Assembly: GCA_964371745.1 (NCBI GenBank)
Contig: CAYJNS010000005.1
Span: forward strand, 1 to 33,974
Source: CAKOSP01 sp964371745
Lineage (GTDB): Bacteria > Bacillota_I > Bacilli_A > RF39 > UBA660
Length of the DNA: 33,974 bases
Reading direction: 5' to 3'
The notes under the pieces were generated by a model, which worked only from the letters and a program-made list of their open reading frames with translations, was not told the origin of the DNA and ran no database searches. The first letter of the stretch is position 1; every line of letters starts with the position of its first letter. This document shows positions 14,329-21,688 of this stretch, piece after piece. The translations under genes and the position numbers were made by a program.

Positions 14329-14358
14329 AAGTATGGCTTTAAATAACTTTAATATACA
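14329..14358 (-). promoter_or_regulatory. Forespore-sigma (F/G-type) promoter of spoIIQ
   Basis: Minus strand TGTATA (14353-14358), 17-bp spacer, CATACTT (14329-14335). This matches the consensus of sigma G (TGxATA, CATAxTA) and the GTATA -35 of sigma F. It lies in the short gap after the spoIID stop. spoIIQ is known to be forespore-transcribed in B. subtilis. Confidence 0.65.
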
Positions 14359-15267
14359 TTATATTTTAGAAATTGTTATATTTTTATAATAATGTGTTAA
14401 TATTTCTTCATAAGTAAATCCTTCTTTAGCCATTTCATGTGCTCCATACTGGCTCATTCCAACACCATGTCCATATCCTCTTGTTGTAATTATAACATCA
14501 TTATTTGTTACTGCTATATCTAAGTCAGTTGACCTTAAATTTAAACTATGTCTAAAATCCGTTCCTGCAAATGTAGTGTTGTTTACTGTTATAAAGTTTA
14601 TATGATTTGTTTCATATCTATTAATGTCATTTACTTTTATTGTATCGCACTCTAATTTTAATTTATTACAAAATTCATCTTTAGATATAGTGGTAGAAAC
14701 TTCATATTTATTAACATCTTTATCCCAGGATGAATCAACACTATGAATAAAGTCTTCACTTTCTCCAAAAACATATTCAGATTCTATGGTAGAGCCATTA
14801 CTTATTGCAAAATAATATGAACATATTATTTCTTCTTCTTGCTTCATCACTAAATTATTAGTGCTATTTACTGCGTCTGCAATTTTATTATAATATAGCA
14901 TGTAATCATCTTTCCACTTATCTTTCATTTCATCAATAGTAATATAATTCTGAGTAGTAACGTCCGTTGTTACGTCATAACTATTTTTAGAATTATTGAT
15001 TTTACACATAGCATAAGATCTAGATGCAATTACCTGAGCCTTTAATGCTTCCATATTAAAAGAAGCAGGCATTTCTGCTGCTACTACTCCTATTATATAT
15101 TCTTCTAATTCTAATTTGTTTATATCTCCATTTTTATTTAAAACGCTTATATAAATTTTATCTTCTAAGGTTTCTTCTTTTAATATTTCTTCAGTTTTAC
15201 TACTTGGAATTATAATATATACTACTATTAATACTACTAATATACTTAATAACCAAATGTTTTTCAT
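14359..15267 (-). CDS. spoIID: SpoIID, sporulation peptidoglycan lytic transglycosylase
   Basis: A 302-aa protein with an N-terminal membrane anchor (about 4-22) and the SpoIID domain. Signatures: LEEYIIGVVAAEMPASF with the predicted catalytic Glu65, EALKAQVIASRSYA, SYYFAISNGSTIESEYVFGE and the C-terminal GYGHGVGMSQYGA. SpoIID cleaves glycan strands to thin septal peptidoglycan at the onset of engulfment, together with SpoIIM and SpoIIP (not in the window). In B. subtilis it is made in the mother cell; I found no sigma-E promoter I would commit to here. Ribosome binding site AGAGGA. Gene order spoIID-spoIIQ is conserved. Confidence 0.95.
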   Translation of the reverse strand: MKNIWLLSILVVLIVVYIIIPSSKTEEILKEETLEDKIYISVLNKNGDINKLELEEYIIGVVAAEMPASFNMEALKAQVIASRSYAMCKINNSKNSYDVTTDVTTQNYITIDEMKDKWKDDYMLYYNKIADAVNSTNNLVMKQEEEIICSYYFAISNGSTIESEYVFGESEDFIHSVDSSWDKDVNKYEVSTTISKDEFCNKLKLECDTIKVNDINRYETNHINFITVNNTTFAGTDFRHSLNLRSTDLDIAVTNNDVIITTRGYGHGVGMSQYGAHEMAKEGFTYEEILTHYYKNITISKI

Positions 15268-15280
15268 AATTATCCTCTAA

Positions 15281-15475
15281 TTAAATATATGTATTACTAA
15301 AAAAATCAATTACAATTTTAGTTAATAAATATCCTAAAGATAAAGTTATTATAACAACTAAGATTGTAGCTTCAATAGATTTATTTTTTTTAATTATACC
15401 ATTAAAATTAATTGCAGATACTCCGATTGCACTTATCATAGTAAACACAGCAAATAAAATTATTTCTATATTCAT
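15281..15475 (-). CDS. DUF1146-type small membrane protein (YwzB-like)
   Basis: A 64-aa protein with two hydrophobic helices (about 3-22 and 36-57) separated by INFNGIIKKNKSIEA, ending LSLGYLLTKIVIDFF. This pattern and length fit the DUF1146/YwzB family, whose gene sits next to murA and spoIID in Bacillus. The function is unknown. It starts six bases after the rpiB stop (weak TTAGG) and precedes spoIID by 13 bases, so it is in one transcript with rpiB and spoIID. Confidence 0.75.
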   Translation of the reverse strand: MNIEIILFAVFTMISAIGVSAINFNGIIKKNKSIEATILVVIITLSLGYLLTKIVIDFFSNTYI

Positions 15476-15481
15476 AATAAC

Positions 15482-15913
15482 CTAACTATAGTTATCCATC
15501 TTATCAATTCGTTTTAAATATCTAGGTTCACTTGGATGTTTTGTCACTATGAATGTATCAACCATTTCCTTAATAAGTTCTATATCTACACCTGCACTTA
15601 ATGATATTACATTAGCTCCGTTATGATTTTTTGCTTTAAAAGCATCATCTACATTCAATGCTCTTGCACAGCGAATACCTTTAACTTTATTAGCGGCAAT
15701 ACTCATACCTATTCCATTTCCACAAATAAGTATTCCTAAAGCTTTTTCTTTAATAACAAGTTCTCCTAATTTAAAGGCAAAATCTGGATAATCATCTAAT
15801 TCACTATTTTCTAAACCTATTTCATTAACATCTAATTCGTTATTTTTTAAATAATCTATTAATTCATTTTTCATTTTCACGCCTAAATGGTCGGCTGCTA
15901 TAAAAATTTTAAT
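15482..15913 (-). CDS. rpiB: Ribose-5-phosphate isomerase B / LacAB-type sugar isomerase, apparent AUU start
   Basis: A 143-aa RpiB-fold isomerase that interconverts ribose 5-phosphate and ribulose 5-phosphate. Motifs: KIFIAADHLG (with the family Asp-His), DYPDFAFKLGELV, GILICGNGIGMSIAANKV (phosphate loop with active-site Cys), GIRCARALNVDDAF and HNGANVISL. To include the ADHLG segment, the gene must start upstream of the first GTG (15878-15880), yet no ATG, GTG or TTG is available: the frame is closed by TGA at 15920-15922. The best fit is ATT at 15911-15913 (giving MKIFIAADHLG as in other RpiB), ten bases after AGGAG. An assembly error is the alternative. First gene of the rpiB-DUF1146-spoIID run. 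Confidence 0.85.
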   Translation of the reverse strand: MKIFIAADHLGVKMKNELIDYLKNNELDVNEIGLENSELDDYPDFAFKLGELVIKEKALGILICGNGIGMSIAANKVKGIRCARALNVDDAFKAKNHNGANVISLSAGVDIELIKEMVDTFIVTKHPSEPRYLKRIDKMDNYS

Positions 15914-15934
15914 ATTAAATCATCTCCTAACACA

Positions 15935-15963
15935 ATTATACTATATATTATAATTTATTTCTA
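15935..15963 (-). promoter_or_regulatory. Possible promoter of rpiB
   Basis: TAGAAA (15958-15963), 17-bp spacer, TATAAT (15935-15940). A second TATAAT at 15947-15952 could serve instead and would leave a more usual leader; with the first, the transcript would begin almost at the AGGAG. Confidence 0.4.
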
Positions 15964-15992
15964 AAAAAAACAAATAACTTTACAAGTTATTT
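15963..15992 (-). terminator. Terminator of rpmE, containing its stop codon
   Basis: AAATAACTT (15984-15992), 3-nt loop, AAGTTATTT (15972-15980), then GTTTTTTTTAG on the minus strand. The TAA (15987-15989) lies in the first arm. Confidence 0.9.
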
Positions 15993-16196
15993 ACTTTCTT
16001 TAATACCATATTTACGGTTAAATTTATCTATAGCTCCAGTTCTTTTTGATGAACCTTGTTTACCAGTATAAAATGGATGACATTTATCACATACTTCAAC
16101 ATTAATTGTGTCTTTAATTGATTTTGTATTAAATGTTGCTCCACATGCACAAGTAACTTTAGATTCTTTTACTTCTGGATGGATATTAGCTTTCAT
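15987..16196 (-). CDS. rpmE: 50S ribosomal protein L31, zinc-binding form
   Basis: A 69-aa L31 with MKANIHPEV at the start, the zinc ligands Cys16, Cys18, Cys36 and Cys39 (TCACG and VCDKCHPFYTG), and KFNRKYG at the end. The four cysteines mark the C+ form, which in Bacillus is replaced by a Cys-free paralogue under zinc limitation. The ATG has AAGGAGCG in front. It has its own promoter and a leader hairpin, and ends inside its terminator. Confidence 0.96.
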   Translation of the reverse strand: MKANIHPEVKESKVTCACGATFNTKSIKDTINVEVCDKCHPFYTGKQGSSKRTGAIDKFNRKYGIKESK

Positions 16197-16249
16197 GTAT
16201 TTTTCGCTCCTTCCGCCATGCTTAATTTTTAAGCATAGAAATGTTTTTC
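16197..16249 (-). promoter_or_regulatory. rpmE leader with hairpin (possible L31 autoregulatory element)
   Basis: The roughly 52-nt leader holds a perfect 8-bp stem ATGCTTAA/TTAAGCAT (16229-16236 with 16218-16225, 3-nt loop) directly before GGCGGAAGGAGCG. It has no T tract on its 3' side, so it is not a terminator. Structured L31 leaders are known in Firmicutes; whether this is one needs a covariance-model search. Confidence 0.45.
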
Positions 16250-16255
16250 CTATGT

Positions 16256-16283
16256 ATTATATCATATTTTTAAGATCTATCAA
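16256..16283 (-). promoter_or_regulatory. Promoter of rpmE
   Basis: TTGATA (16278-16283), 16-bp spacer ending in TGA, perfect TATAAT (16256-16261) on the minus strand. It overlaps the last codons of the upstream gene. Confidence 0.78.
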
Positions 16284-16905
16284 TAGTTTTTTGTAATATT
16301 TTATAAATTTGTTCATGACCAATTACATTTATATATCTTGAATTATCATATTTATATTCATCGTCTTTTAATAACTCAGTATCAATATAGTTAATATCAT
16401 ATTTCAAACATAAATCTTTTAAACTATCATTAACATCATTTATTTTATCATAATCAGAATATAAACCTATTAAATATATTTCATCTTTACTTATGCCTCT
16501 TATTATTTTAAGAGATGCATCCATATAATATAAATATAAATTAATGTTTTGATTATTACTAAGTTCATCACTACCAAGCGCTATAGTTATAATTTCGGAT
16601 GATGCTATTAACTGTTTTATTGTCTTAGATGAATCATTTATTTTATGATTTGAAATAAGTAAATCTAATAAATCTCTTGAAGATAAATTATTAAACGCAA
16701 AATCATTATTATAATTATCAATTTCTTGCATATTTTCTTTTAATAAATCATTAAAACTTGTAGTTTTTATATTATATGATGAATAACCACTTGCTAAAGA
16801 ATCACCTATAGCAAGTAAATCTTTAGTATTATTTCTGAACATAAAAAAAATAATAATTGAAATAATACTACCTATTAATAAAATTATACCAACCTTTTTT
16901 TCCAT
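16270..16905 (-). CDS. Membrane-anchored SGNH/GDSL-hydrolase-like protein
   Basis: A 211-aa protein with one N-terminal transmembrane helix (about 5-23) and an SGNH-type fold. Block I is clear: AIGDSLASGYS with nucleophile Ser36. The later blocks are weak: ALGSDEL may replace the usual GxND, and near the C-terminus only His197 (VIGHEQIY) could serve as catalytic base, without the normal DxxH. It may therefore be a divergent or inactive relative of the YpmR-type lipases. The start (MEKKVGI) is set by AAAGGA; longer frames would run into murA. It is separated from murA by a terminator. Confidence 0.7.
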   Translation of the reverse strand: MEKKVGIILLIGSIISIIIFFMFRNNTKDLLAIGDSLASGYSSYNIKTTSFNDLLKENMQEIDNYNNDFAFNNLSSRDLLDLLISNHKINDSSKTIKQLIASSEIITIALGSDELSNNQNINLYLYYMDASLKIIRGISKDEIYLIGLYSDYDKINDVNDSLKDLCLKYDINYIDTELLKDDEYKYDNSRYINVIGHEQIYKILQKTIDRS

Positions 16906-16914
16906 TAAAATCCT

Positions 16915-16944
16915 TTCAAAATAAAATGTAGAATACTCTACATT
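16915..16944 (-). terminator. Terminator of murA, overlapping its stop codon
   Basis: AATGTAGA (16937-16944), 4-nt loop, TCTACATT (16925-16932), then TTATTTTG on the minus strand. The murA TAA (16943-16945) overlaps the base of the stem. Confidence 0.85.
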
Positions 16945-18196
16945 ATATTTCAATAATTTTAATATTAGCACCAACTTTTGTTAATTTTCTAATTATATTT
17001 TCATAGCCTCTTAAAATATGATCAACTTCTTTTATTGTAGTTATTCCCTCAGCTACCAATCCAGCAAGTACTAATGCTGCTCCACCTCTTAAATCTCCAG
17101 CAGTAATACTTTGACCAACATAATTTGTAGGTCCAACTATTTCTGCAGTAGTATCTCCTGCTTTAATATTAGCTCCCATTTTATTTAAATATTTAATATG
17201 ACCCATTCTATTTTCATATATTGTTTCTTCAAAAACCGATTTACCACTAGCCATACTAAGAAGTACATGCATAGGTTGACCTAAGTCTGTTGGAAAATCT
17301 GGAAATACTTCTGATTTTATATTAAATGGTTTCATATTATTTGCTTTATTTATTTTTAAAATATTATTAGTAACAGTATATTTTATATTCATTTTTTCAA
17401 AATTATTTAGCAGTGATTTTATATGAGATTCATTAACTCCCTCAACTTGAAAATCATTTCCCAGTAAAGCTCCAACTATTGCGTATGTTCCTGCTTCAAT
17501 CCTATCAGGACAAACACTAATTGACCCATCAGCTAAATTAGTAACACCCGTTATTTTAATTACACTACTTCCATCACCTTCAATAATAGCTCCCATACTT
17601 CGTAATAATTCTGCTATATTACTTATTTCAGGTTCTTTAGCTGCATTATTTATAACAGTAGTACCTTTTGCCATAACCGCCGCAAACATAATATTAATTG
17701 TAGCACCAACAGATGGCATATCAAGATTTATATTTGCCCCCGTTAAATTCTCTGCATTTAAAATAAATTTATCTCCTTCATTAGTTATTTTAGCACCCAA
17801 TGCTTCAAATCCCTTTATATGAAAATCAATTGGACGAGTTCCTATTTCACACCCACCTGGTAAATATATTTCTACATGTTTATATTTTGTTAATAAAATT
17901 CCCATGAAATAATATGAAGCTCTTAATTTTTTACATAATTCAAGAGATATACAAGCATTTTTTACATTACTAGAATCTATAATAATTTCACTATCAAAAT
18001 GTTTAATTTTAGCACCTAATTCTTCCATTATTAATATAAGGGCATCTTTATCTGAAATATTTGGAACGTTAGTAATTTTTACTGTTCCACTAGATAATAA
18101 TGCTGCTGGTATTAATCCAACAACACTGTTTTTTGCTCCACCTATTTTTACTGTTCCACTTAAAAGCTTATTTCCTTCAATTACTATTTGTTTCAT
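16943..18196 (-). CDS. murA: UDP-N-acetylglucosamine 1-carboxyvinyltransferase
   Basis: A 417-aa EPSP-synthase-fold enzyme that transfers enolpyruvyl to UDP-GlcNAc in the first committed step of peptidoglycan synthesis. Visible: IGGAKNSVVGLIPAALL with Lys22-Asn23, the active-site loop LPGGCEIGTRPIDFHIKGF with Cys116 (the fosfomycin target), FPTDLGQPMHVLLS and LRGGAALVLAGLVAEG. The ATG follows TTTAAGGAGAC. Its place near spoIID/spoIIQ agrees with the murAA locus of Bacillus, although rpmE and rpiB lie between here. It has its own promoter and terminator. Confidence 0.97.
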   Translation of the reverse strand: MKQIVIEGNKLLSGTVKIGGAKNSVVGLIPAALLSSGTVKITNVPNISDKDALILIMEELGAKIKHFDSEIIIDSSNVKNACISLELCKKLRASYYFMGILLTKYKHVEIYLPGGCEIGTRPIDFHIKGFEALGAKITNEGDKFILNAENLTGANINLDMPSVGATINIMFAAVMAKGTTVINNAAKEPEISNIAELLRSMGAIIEGDGSSVIKITGVTNLADGSISVCPDRIEAGTYAIVGALLGNDFQVEGVNESHIKSLLNNFEKMNIKYTVTNNILKINKANNMKPFNIKSEVFPDFPTDLGQPMHVLLSMASGKSVFEETIYENRMGHIKYLNKMGANIKAGDTTAEIVGPTNYVGQSITAGDLRGGAALVLAGLVAEGITTIKEVDHILRGYENIIRKLTKVGANIKIIEI

Positions 18197-18226
18197 AAAC
18201 CGTCTCCTTAAAGCTGTATCAATATA

Positions 18227-18256
18227 TATATATCATATATTATATATAAAACACAA
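18227..18256 (-). promoter_or_regulatory. Possible promoter of murA
   Basis: TTGTGT (18251-18256), 18-bp spacer ending in TGA, TATATA (18227-18232). The surrounding TA repeats make the exact -10 uncertain. Confidence 0.4.
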
Positions 18257-18294
18257 CTAACTTTTAAAATATATGTAAAATATTAGTAAATTAT

Positions 18295-18825
18295 TTAGAA
18301 TAACAAACTAATAGATAATATTAAAAGTAAAATAATTCCAAATATTTTAGCATAAACTCCTAAAATATTTTTAGTATATTTACCTATAACTAAACCAATG
18401 ACTGTAAAAAGTATACTTAAAAGAGAAATTATACAAGCAGTTGCAAAAACATTATTATCTCCAAAACTAAGACCAAAACCTATTGTAAAACTATCTATAC
18501 TTACGCTCAAAGCTAAAAGTAAAAGCTCTTTTGTTTTTATTTTAAATGAAAATTCTTCTTTTTTGAGTAAATCAATTATTATTTGAGCGCTTAATATAAA
18601 TAAAATTATACTTAATAAAAAATCAGCATTTAAATTAATAAAAGTTGATAGTTTATAACCTAATAAAGCTCCTATTATTGGAAGGATAAAATGAAATACA
18701 CCTATAAATACTACAAGTTTTTTTGCACTTTTTCTATTTATTATTGTACCAAGAGAAATTGCTACAGAAAAAGCATCCATAGATAACGAAATTCCAATTA
18801 TTATAGCAGAAAAAAATATACCCAT
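18295..18825 (-). CDS. mntP: MntP-family manganese efflux pump
   Basis: A 176-aa membrane protein with six predicted helices in two homologous halves. Each half starts with the family signature: SMDAFSVAISLG (about 15-26) and VSIDSFTIGFGLS (about 108-120), the conserved Asp residues being those needed for Mn(II) export. The family also holds the YtaF sporulation proteins, but length and gene context favour MntP: in Bacillus the mntP homologue ywlD also lies just after prfA-prmC-spoIIR. It starts 12 bases after the spoIIR stop without a clear ribosome binding site, which suggests translation coupled to spoIIR. Confidence 0.8.
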   Translation of the reverse strand: MGIFFSAIIIGISLSMDAFSVAISLGTIINRKSAKKLVVFIGVFHFILPIIGALLGYKLSTFINLNADFLLSIILFILSAQIIIDLLKKEEFSFKIKTKELLLLALSVSIDSFTIGFGLSFGDNNVFATACIISLLSILFTVIGLVIGKYTKNILGVYAKIFGIILLLILSISLLF

Positions 18826-18836
18826 GGTATATTATA

Positions 18837-19334
18837 TTAGTAATACTCTTTTAATATGTTTTTTACATAAAATGAATATTCATTATTTTCATTTTCTTTA
18901 TCTAACATGCATAGTGGTGGAAATAATACACACCACCAGTTATCTCCTTTACCTTCTCCAATAGTTATTACAAGTGACTCATAATTTCCTGCTTTATATA
19001 TTACATTATTATAGCTTTTTTCTGGAAAATAATTTTTTCCATAATTTATATTATAAGATAAGTTTAAACTATCTAGAGTATTTTCCATTACTGGGATAAC
19101 TTTTTCTATATTATCTCTGCTTTCATTAATATTTTCTGCATTTTCAATCATTGCTAAACTACTATCTAACTTTTCTTTTACGTTCAATTTTAACAATTGA
19201 TCTTGAGTTTCATTGGAATTAGCAATTATCCTAAATCTTATAGCCTCATCTGGTATAAAAATAATTTCTTCTTTATCGTTTACTACTAAACTAATAGATA
19301 TAATTAAAAATAAAAATATTATAACTTTTTTCAT
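18837..19334 (-). CDS. spoIIR: SpoIIR, forespore signal protein activating pro-sigma-E processing
   Basis: A 165-aa secreted protein: signal-anchor helix at residues 1-18, then the SpoIIR domain with AIRFRIIANSNETQDQLLKL and the hallmark YESLVITIGEGKGDNWWCVL followed by FPPLC. In Bacillus it is made in the forespore and triggers SpoIIGA to cleave pro-sigma E in the mother cell. The ATG has AAGGAGA at six bases. It follows prmC; the prfA-prmC-spoIIR order is also found in Bacillus. A forespore-type promoter and an inverted repeat that reaches the start codon lie upstream. Confidence 0.96.
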   Translation of the reverse strand: MKKVIIFLFLIISISLVVNDKEEIIFIPDEAIRFRIIANSNETQDQLLKLNVKEKLDSSLAMIENAENINESRDNIEKVIPVMENTLDSLNLSYNINYGKNYFPEKSYNNVIYKAGNYESLVITIGEGKGDNWWCVLFPPLCMLDKENENNEYSFYVKNILKEYY

Positions 19335-19362
19335 AACAATCTCCTTTAATATAATTGTTATG
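19332..19362 (-). repeat. Perfect 9-bp inverted repeat spanning the spoIIR start
   Basis: CATAACAAT (minus 19362-19354) and ATTGTTATG (19340-19332) are perfectly complementary, separated by 13 bases that hold the AAGGAG. The second arm ends with the spoIIR start codon, the first coincides with the proposed -10 element. Confidence 0.6.
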
Positions 19363-19386
19363 TATAAAAACTATAATACTTATTCA
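19356..19386 (-). promoter_or_regulatory. Forespore-sigma (G/F-type) promoter of spoIIR
   Basis: Minus strand TGAATA (19381-19386, overlapping the prmC stop), 18-bp spacer, CATAACA (19356-19362). It fits the sigma-G consensus and parallels the spoIIQ promoter. spoIIR is known to be forespore-transcribed in B. subtilis. Confidence 0.5.
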
Positions 19387-20096
19387 CTAATTATAAATAT
19401 ATATCTATCTTTACCTGTTAAATCTTTTTCTATTATTATTTTAGCATGAGGATGATACTTTCTTGAAATAGATTTTATATCTTCACCTTGTGATGCTCCT
19501 ATTTCAAAAGCTATTATAAATTTTTTATTTAGGCTATTTTTAGAATTTTCTAAGATTTTTTCATAAAAATACAAACCTTTATTTTCTGCAAATAAAGCTA
19601 AATGAGGTTCATAATCATATACTTTTTTATCAATAGTATCTTCTTTACTAATATATGGAGGATTTGATACGATTATATCATACTCTCTTCCTAAATCTTT
19701 TGTAATATCCTGTTTATAAAAACTTATTTTTGCTTTATTGATATCACAATTTTCTTTTGCAAGTTTAAGTGCTATTTCTGATATATCATACGCATCCACT
19801 GTTACATTTAATTCTTTACTAAGAGCAACAGCAATAGCTCCACTTCCTGTACCTAGATCAGCAATTTTAATATCTTTGTTAATAAAATATTTATTTATTA
19901 GCTTTATTAATTTTTCCACTAGATATTCTGTTTCAAACCTAGGTATTAATACACCTTCTAAAACATTTATAATATATCCATAAAAATCTACATTACCAAT
20001 TAAATATTGTAAAGGATAGCCTTGATTTAATTTTTCAGAAGCTTCTTTCCATTTGTTTTTTGGCAAATGTTTTTTTAATAGAGTTTCATCTTCCAT
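19380..20096 (-). CDS. prmC: Peptide chain release factor N5-glutamine methyltransferase
   Basis: A 238-aa Rossmann-fold methyltransferase that methylates the Gln of the GGQ motif in release factors. It has a short N-terminal helical substrate domain (QYLIGNVDFYGY and GVLIPRFETEYLVE), the SAM site IADLGTGSGAIAVALS and the catalytic NPPY (IIVSNPPYIS). It is some 40 residues shorter than usual, mostly at the N-terminus. Its ATG overlaps the prfA stop as TAATG, which couples it to its substrate gene. Confidence 0.95.
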   Translation of the reverse strand: MEDETLLKKHLPKNKWKEASEKLNQGYPLQYLIGNVDFYGYIINVLEGVLIPRFETEYLVEKLIKLINKYFINKDIKIADLGTGSGAIAVALSKELNVTVDAYDISEIALKLAKENCDINKAKISFYKQDITKDLGREYDIIVSNPPYISKEDTIDKKVYDYEPHLALFAENKGLYFYEKILENSKNSLNKKFIIAFEIGASQGEDIKSISRKYHPHAKIIIEKDLTGKDRYIFIISE

Positions 20097-21163
20097 TAAA
20101 GGCCTTCAGATATTCCCGCTAATTTTAGTTTCATATCTTCAGTAATAATAGCTTCAATTACTGTATCTATTTCGCCATCCATTACTCTATCTAAATTCAT
20201 AACAGAAAAATTTATTCTATGGTCTGTTACTCTATTTTGAGGATAATTATATGTTCTTATTTTTTCTGATCTATCTCCTGATCCAATTTTACTTTTTCTA
20301 GTTTGTCCTACTTCATTTTCTTGTTTTTGAGTTATATCATCTAACATTTTTATTTTAAGCATTTTCATAGCTCTATCTTTATTTTTAAGCTGGCTTCTTT
20401 CATTTTGGCATGTAACAACAATCCCTGTAGGTAAATGCGTTATTCTTACTGCTGAATTTGTTGTATTAACAGATTGACCGCCAGCGCCTGATGAATGATA
20501 TACATCTATTTTTAAATCATTTTCTTTTATATCAATATTTACATCTTCAACTTCTGGCATTACTAAAACTGTTGATGTTGATGTATGTATTCGCCCCTGC
20601 GTTTCAGTTGATGGTACTCTTTGTACTCTGTGAGCTCCACTTTCATATTTAAGTTTAGAATAAACATTTTCTCCCTTTATTAGACATTCAACTTGAGAAA
20701 ATCCTCCGCTAGTTCCTTCAATTTGATTATATACTTCAACATTCCAACCATTTTTTTCTGCATAATATGTATACATTCTTAAAAGGTCACCTGCAAAAAT
20801 ATTTGCCTCGTCTCCCCCAGCTGCTCCACGAATTTCCATAATTACATTCTTACCATCATTTTCATCTTTTGGAATAAGTAAAACTTCTAATTCTTCATTT
20901 ATTTTTTTTATTTGTTCTGTTAATTCTTCAACTTCCGTTTCAGCTACTTCTTTAAGTTCTGGATCAGTTAACATTTCTTTAGCTTCAACCAAATTCTTTT
21001 CACATACTTTTAATTTTTCATAAGTAGTAACTGTTTCTTCTAAATCAGAAAATTCTTTTGATAATTTTTTAACTAAATTAAAATCACCTAAAACTTCGGG
21101 TTTACTAAGTTCTTCTTTAAGTTCAAAATATCTTTTTTCAATATTTGTTAATCTTTCAAACAT
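20096..21163 (-). CDS. prfA: Peptide chain release factor 1
   Basis: A 355-aa RF1. Signatures: the GGQ loop YHSSGAGGQSVNTTNSAVR, EIRGAAGGDEANIFAGDL, RVQRVPSTETQGRIHTST with the stop-codon recognition tripeptide PST, and RSEKIRTYNYPQNRVTDHRI. RF1 reads UAA and UAG and works with PrmC, encoded directly downstream. The N-terminal 1-100 region is a long coiled-coil-like helix bundle. The ATG has GGAAAGG in front. No promoter is visible right before it, so it probably depends on read-through from rpoE. Confidence 0.97.
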   Translation of the reverse strand: MFERLTNIEKRYFELKEELSKPEVLGDFNLVKKLSKEFSDLEETVTTYEKLKVCEKNLVEAKEMLTDPELKEVAETEVEELTEQIKKINEELEVLLIPKDENDGKNVIMEIRGAAGGDEANIFAGDLLRMYTYYAEKNGWNVEVYNQIEGTSGGFSQVECLIKGENVYSKLKYESGAHRVQRVPSTETQGRIHTSTSTVLVMPEVEDVNIDIKENDLKIDVYHSSGAGGQSVNTTNSAVRITHLPTGIVVTCQNERSQLKNKDRAMKMLKIKMLDDITQKQENEVGQTRKSKIGSGDRSEKIRTYNYPQNRVTDHRINFSVMNLDRVMDGEIDTVIEAIITEDMKLKLAGISEGL

Positions 21164-21177
21164 TTTCTATCCTTTCC

Positions 21178-21199
21178 AAAAAAAGAGGCTTACATGCCT
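21178..21199 (-). terminator. Weak terminator or attenuator after rpoE
   Basis: A 4-bp stem AGGC/GCCT (21196-21199 with 21186-21189) has the rpoE stop TAA in its loop and is followed by CTTTTTTT. The short stem suggests partial read-through into prfA. Confidence 0.5.
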
Positions 21200-21624
21200 G
21201 TTTCTTCATCATCTTCATTTATTATTACTAAATCTGATAAACCATCATCTGTATCAGTATCTCCATCTTCATAATAAATATCTTCATTTTCTTCTTCAAC
21301 TACTTCGTTTTGTTCATCATCAATTTCAAGTTCCGAATCAAAATCACTAGAATCTTCTTCAACAATTATCTTTGTTTTATGGTTAACTTGTAAATCCCAA
21401 AATCCATTATCAAGCATAATAAATTTTTTATTTACTGATAAAAGTTCAAAAAAATCTCCTATATTATCTGTATTTGATTCAAAGTCTAATTTTAAAACTT
21501 TACAAACCTTTTTAAATAAATTCATTAACTTTTCTTTTTTACCACTTTCAGTAAGGATTAAATACGCTATTTCATCGTACCCCATAGTTTCTAATTCTTC
21601 AACACTTAATTCACTTAATTTCAT
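21190..21624 (-). CDS. rpoE: DNA-directed RNA polymerase delta subunit
   Basis: A 144-aa protein with the N-terminal HARE-HTH fold (about 1-85: MKLSELSVEELETMGYDEIAY, then FFELLSVNKKFIMLDNGFWDL) and a disordered, very acidic tail (about 90-144, runs of Glu/Asp). Delta is a Firmicutes-specific subunit that speeds RNA polymerase recycling and competes with nucleic acid. The ATG at 21622-21624 follows AAAGGTG. It lies between a DUF1934-like gene and prfA, and its stop is in a weak hairpin. Confidence 0.95.
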   Translation of the reverse strand: MKLSELSVEELETMGYDEIAYLILTESGKKEKLMNLFKKVCKVLKLDFESNTDNIGDFFELLSVNKKFIMLDNGFWDLQVNHKTKIIVEEDSSDFDSELEIDDEQNEVVEEENEDIYYEDGDTDTDDGLSDLVIINEDDEETGM

Positions 21625-21688
21625 TTTTTCACCTTTCAAACCTTTTTTTAACATATGTTTTTTTTTTTTATTTAATTATTATATTTAC

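Noticed and set aside
15260..15310. CATATATT about 15 bases upstream of the spoIID ribosome binding site as a sigma-E -10 element.
   Set aside because: No matching -35 at the right distance; the sequence is also part of the end of the DUF1146 gene.
21655..21670. AACATATGTT followed by a run of 12 T on the plus strand, resembling a terminator.
   Set aside because: The stem has only 5 bp and there is no plus-strand gene in front of it.
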